Below are positions 5,372 to 7,008 of a stretch of DNA of 7,008 nt, piece after piece (position 1 is the stretch's first letter; each line of letters begins with the position of its first letter). A program made the position numbers and the translations under genes. Below the pieces are notes generated by a model. The model saw only the letters and a program-made list of their open reading frames with translations. It did not search any database and was not told where the DNA came from. The stretch covers positions 1 to 7,008 of the forward strand of contig JALOPT010000087.1 in assembly GCA_025453715.1 (NCBI GenBank). Reading direction: 5' to 3'. The DNA is from Methanoregulaceae archaeon (GTDB taxonomy: Archaea > Halobacteriota > Methanomicrobia > Methanomicrobiales > Methanospirillaceae).

Positions 5372-6532
5372 TCAGGAACATGCAACGTCGATACACTCTT
5401 CAAGCGTGCCAATCCGTGACATCGCACCGCACATATTCGGGACGTAGGTAAATGCCTTCCCGCTGTTCACCATTATCGACTGGTAAGAGTCCATGCAGGG
5501 TGAGACGACCATGCAGGTATCGGCATATACCCTTGCACCGCTCCGTTCGATGATCTCAACCGGGCCACGTGAATCCCCGGCCACTGCTTTCGAAGTAAAC
5601 ACGTACAGAGGTTTTTTGACATGCTTACCCTCGAGCAGGTGTGCAATCGCACCGAGTTCCTCCGGTGAACAATGGGGACAGCCGATTGCGACCGCATCTA
5701 CAGGGATATCCCTGTACAGGTCGCTGATCTCCTTCTGTTCCACGGGGACTGGTTCAAGGCCCTTCAGGTCGTAGTGGAACACCCTGGAATCGGGTGTGAT
5801 GCCCTCAACGTGGAAAAGGGCAACAGCCCCGCTCGCTGCCATAGCCGCGCCCAGTGCCTTCAGCTGGTCACGGTCAGGACGTATTCCCCTGAAATACGGT
5901 ATACGGTTCCCGGCTTCCTTTCCGGCAATATATCCGAGTGCCCCGTACCACGAGGTATCATGCGTCCCGGTACCATCAACATCGAAAATAAGGCCCGGTT
6001 TCCTGTTTGCAACAATATGAAGACCGTAATAGGGCGTCTTTCCGATAATTGCCGCGGCAAGCGCACTCGGGCCCCCTTCACGGTTGGTCCGCGCCCCGAT
6101 CACCGAGTTCGAGTAGGCAACTGCAGACGATTCAGACCACGAGATATGGTCGCCATACTGCGTGATCGTGAGATAGTACGGGGTGCAGGTACAATCAAGG
6201 CTGATACCAAGGCGTTCGTAGGCTGATACCACCTCTGCCTGCTTCTTTGCGAATTCCGGTGTTATCCCCATCTCCCGCCAGCGGTCACGGTCCATTCCAA
6301 CCGGGTTTAAGATGGCCGGAACTGCTGCACGGGCATCGAGGGCTTTGAGCCACTGGAGCCCGTATTCCCCGATTGTCTTGTACGAGGCGCCGCTCACCTG
6401 GGCACTCCGGATGGGGATCATACGTTCAGCATCAAAGACTTTCCCGAGGGCGACGAGGATCTCCATCATCATCATCCTGGTCTCCCCGAACTCCCCGTTC
6501 AGGACGAGTTCGTCCTCGCGGTCAAGTTCCAT
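5372..6532 (-). CDS. Aconitase-X protein, probable phosphomevalonate dehydratase large subunit
   Basis: A 386-residue AcnX catalytic-domain (DUF521) protein. In archaea this family supplies the large subunit of phosphomevalonate dehydratase, an iron-sulfur enzyme converting (R)-5-phosphomevalonate to trans-anhydromevalonate 5-phosphate in the modified mevalonate pathway. Motifs: IRSAQVSGASYKTIGEYGL (residues 41-59), CTCTPYY (114-120), WSESSAVAYSNSVIGARTNR (132-151), GCPHCSPEE (284-292), ADTCMVVSP (337-345) and NSGKAFTYVPNMCG (356-369). Cysteines 114/116, 285/288 and 340 are candidate cluster ligands. The ATG at 6532 is preferred to an in-frame ATG at 6655: it follows the decarboxylase stop by 4 nt, has GGTGG 7 nt upstream and starts the family N terminus (MELDREDELVLNGEFGE); the upstream extension only shadows the neighbouring gene. 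The small swivel subunit is not encoded downstream. AcnX relatives acting on hydroxyproline exist, but the UbiD neighbour favours the mevalonate role. Confidence 0.93.
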   Translation of the reverse strand: MELDREDELVLNGEFGETRMMMMEILVALGKVFDAERMIPIRSAQVSGASYKTIGEYGLQWLKALDARAAVPAILNPVGMDRDRWREMGITPEFAKKQAEVVSAYERLGISLDCTCTPYYLTITQYGDHISWSESSAVAYSNSVIGARTNREGGPSALAAAIIGKTPYYGLHIVANRKPGLIFDVDGTGTHDTSWYGALGYIAGKEAGNRIPYFRGIRPDRDQLKALGAAMAASGAVALFHVEGITPDSRVFHYDLKGLEPVPVEQKEISDLYRDIPVDAVAIGCPHCSPEELGAIAHLLEGKHVKKPLYVFTSKAVAGDSRGPVEIIERSGARVYADTCMVVSPCMDSYQSIMVNSGKAFTYVPNMCGAMSRIGTLEECIDVACS

Positions 6533-6536
6533 GACG

Positions 6537-7008
6537 TTACCACCCGGCCCTGATGAATTTCGCTTCCCGGCCCATCTCCATGGTCGCATCGAGGCCGATC
6601 TTGACATTCGTCCCGTTTTCGAGCCTGCATGGGTCGAGTGAAGACCCGCGGACACCTGTTATCACCATGAAGTCCTTGTCTCCACGGACCCTCGTCGCAA
6701 CGGCGAATTCAACATCTTCAGGATTGAAGATGTCAATGTCATCATCGACCACCACCACATGTTTTAACGATGTATGTGCGGCAAATGCGGCCATAATTGC
6801 ATTTTTAGCGTCCCCTTCGGTATTTTTCCTTATCTGGATCACGGCGTGAAGATACCCGCATCCGCCACGGGTAAGGCTGACATTTTTAACCTCGGTAACA
6901 CCGGCAACCGCCCGGTAGATTTTAGGTTCGTAGGGGGCACCCATCAGGAGCTTGTGCTCGTTCCCGCCAGGCAGGATCCCGTGGTAAATTGCCCCGGGCT
7001 TCTGGTAC
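6537..7008 (-). CDS. UbiD-family decarboxylase, C-terminal 156 residues (probable anhydromevalonate phosphate decarboxylase)
   Basis: The frame enters from the right edge, so the start and most of the protein are outside; an internal ATG at 6944 is not the start, since upstream codons continue the family sequence (YQKPGAIYHGILPGGNEHKL). UbiD enzymes are prenylated-FMN-dependent decarboxylases. Visible signatures are the acidic stretch VVVDDDIDIFNPEDVEFAVA (residues 85-104, containing the family's conserved acidic region), TRVRGDKDF (105-113) and NVKIGLDATMEMGRE (135-149). With an aconitase-X gene 4 nt downstream, the likely reaction is decarboxylation of trans-anhydromevalonate 5-phosphate to isopentenyl phosphate, which isopentenyl phosphate kinase then converts to IPP. 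A bona fide menaquinone-type UbiD cannot be excluded from this fragment, but methanogens generally lack quinones. The flavin prenyltransferase partner is not in the window. Confidence 0.93.
   Translation of the reverse strand, partial: YQKPGAIYHGILPGGNEHKLLMGAPYEPKIYRAVAGVTEVKNVSLTRGGCGYLHAVIQIRKNTEGDAKNAIMAAFAAHTSLKHVVVVDDDIDIFNPEDVEFAVATRVRGDKDFMVITGVRGSSLDPCRLENGTNVKIGLDATMEMGREAKFIRAGW
6540..6544 (-). promoter_or_regulatory. Shine-Dalgarno motif deciding the aconitase-X start
   Basis: GGTGG on the minus strand overlaps the last codons and stop region of the decarboxylase and lies 7 nt before the ATG at 6532. It supports coupled translation and argues against an upstream start at 6655. 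Confidence 0.6.

Noticed and set aside
5672..6226. Plus-strand frame of 184 codons over aconitase-X
   Set aside because: It is antisense to the conserved AcnX coding sequence and has no recognisable domain.
6464..6475. CATCATCATCAT run, a possible microsatellite
   Set aside because: It is simply four consecutive methionine codons (MMMM) in the aconitase-X N-terminal region and is too short to call a repeat.

Overview
The window looks like chromosomal DNA from a methanogenic euryarchaeon, most likely of the Methanomicrobiales. Three things point there: the large subunit of the archaeal replicative DNA polymerase D, two enzymes of the archaeal modified mevalonate pathway (an aconitase-X dehydratase and a UbiD-type decarboxylase), and a DUF432 protein, a family known essentially from archaea. 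The order-level assignment is inference from protein resemblance; the archaeal assignment is firm. No rRNA, tRNA, CRISPR array or intact mobile element was seen.

All six intact or edge-truncated genes lie on the minus strand, so transcription runs from high to low coordinates. From right to left: (i) 7008-5372, the C-terminal part of a UbiD-family decarboxylase followed after 4 nt by the aconitase-X gene, together two consecutive steps of isoprenoid precursor synthesis (phosphomevalonate to anhydromevalonate phosphate to isopentenyl phosphate). (ii) 5371-4665, about 700 nt without an intact gene, carrying a decayed plus-strand remnant that resembles the C-terminal zinc-ribbon half of a flavodoxin/FMN-reductase-like protein. 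(iii) 4664-3789, a HEAT-repeat protein. (iv) 3677-1491, a tightly overlapping unit of DUF432 protein, MscS-type mechanosensitive channel and a second HEAT-repeat protein. (v) 1245-1, the first 415 residues of DNA polymerase D large subunit (DP2), running off the left edge with no stop in the window.

The most interesting region is 4664-1491. A small-conductance mechanosensitive channel is cotranscribed with an uncharacterised archaeal DUF432 protein, and the pair is flanked by two HEAT-repeat proteins. The DUF432, MscS and second HEAT genes overlap by 14-26 nt and 4 nt and all use non-ATG starts. This suggests a membrane-tension or osmotic-response module with scaffold or regulatory proteins, but no function is proven.

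Two kinds of gene start can be seen. The genes that open a transcription unit (polC, DUF432, the upstream HEAT gene) have a TATA-like element about 25-30 nt before the start codon and no Shine-Dalgarno sequence, which fits leaderless transcripts. The genes inside units (aconitase-X, MscS, second HEAT) have Shine-Dalgarno-like motifs.
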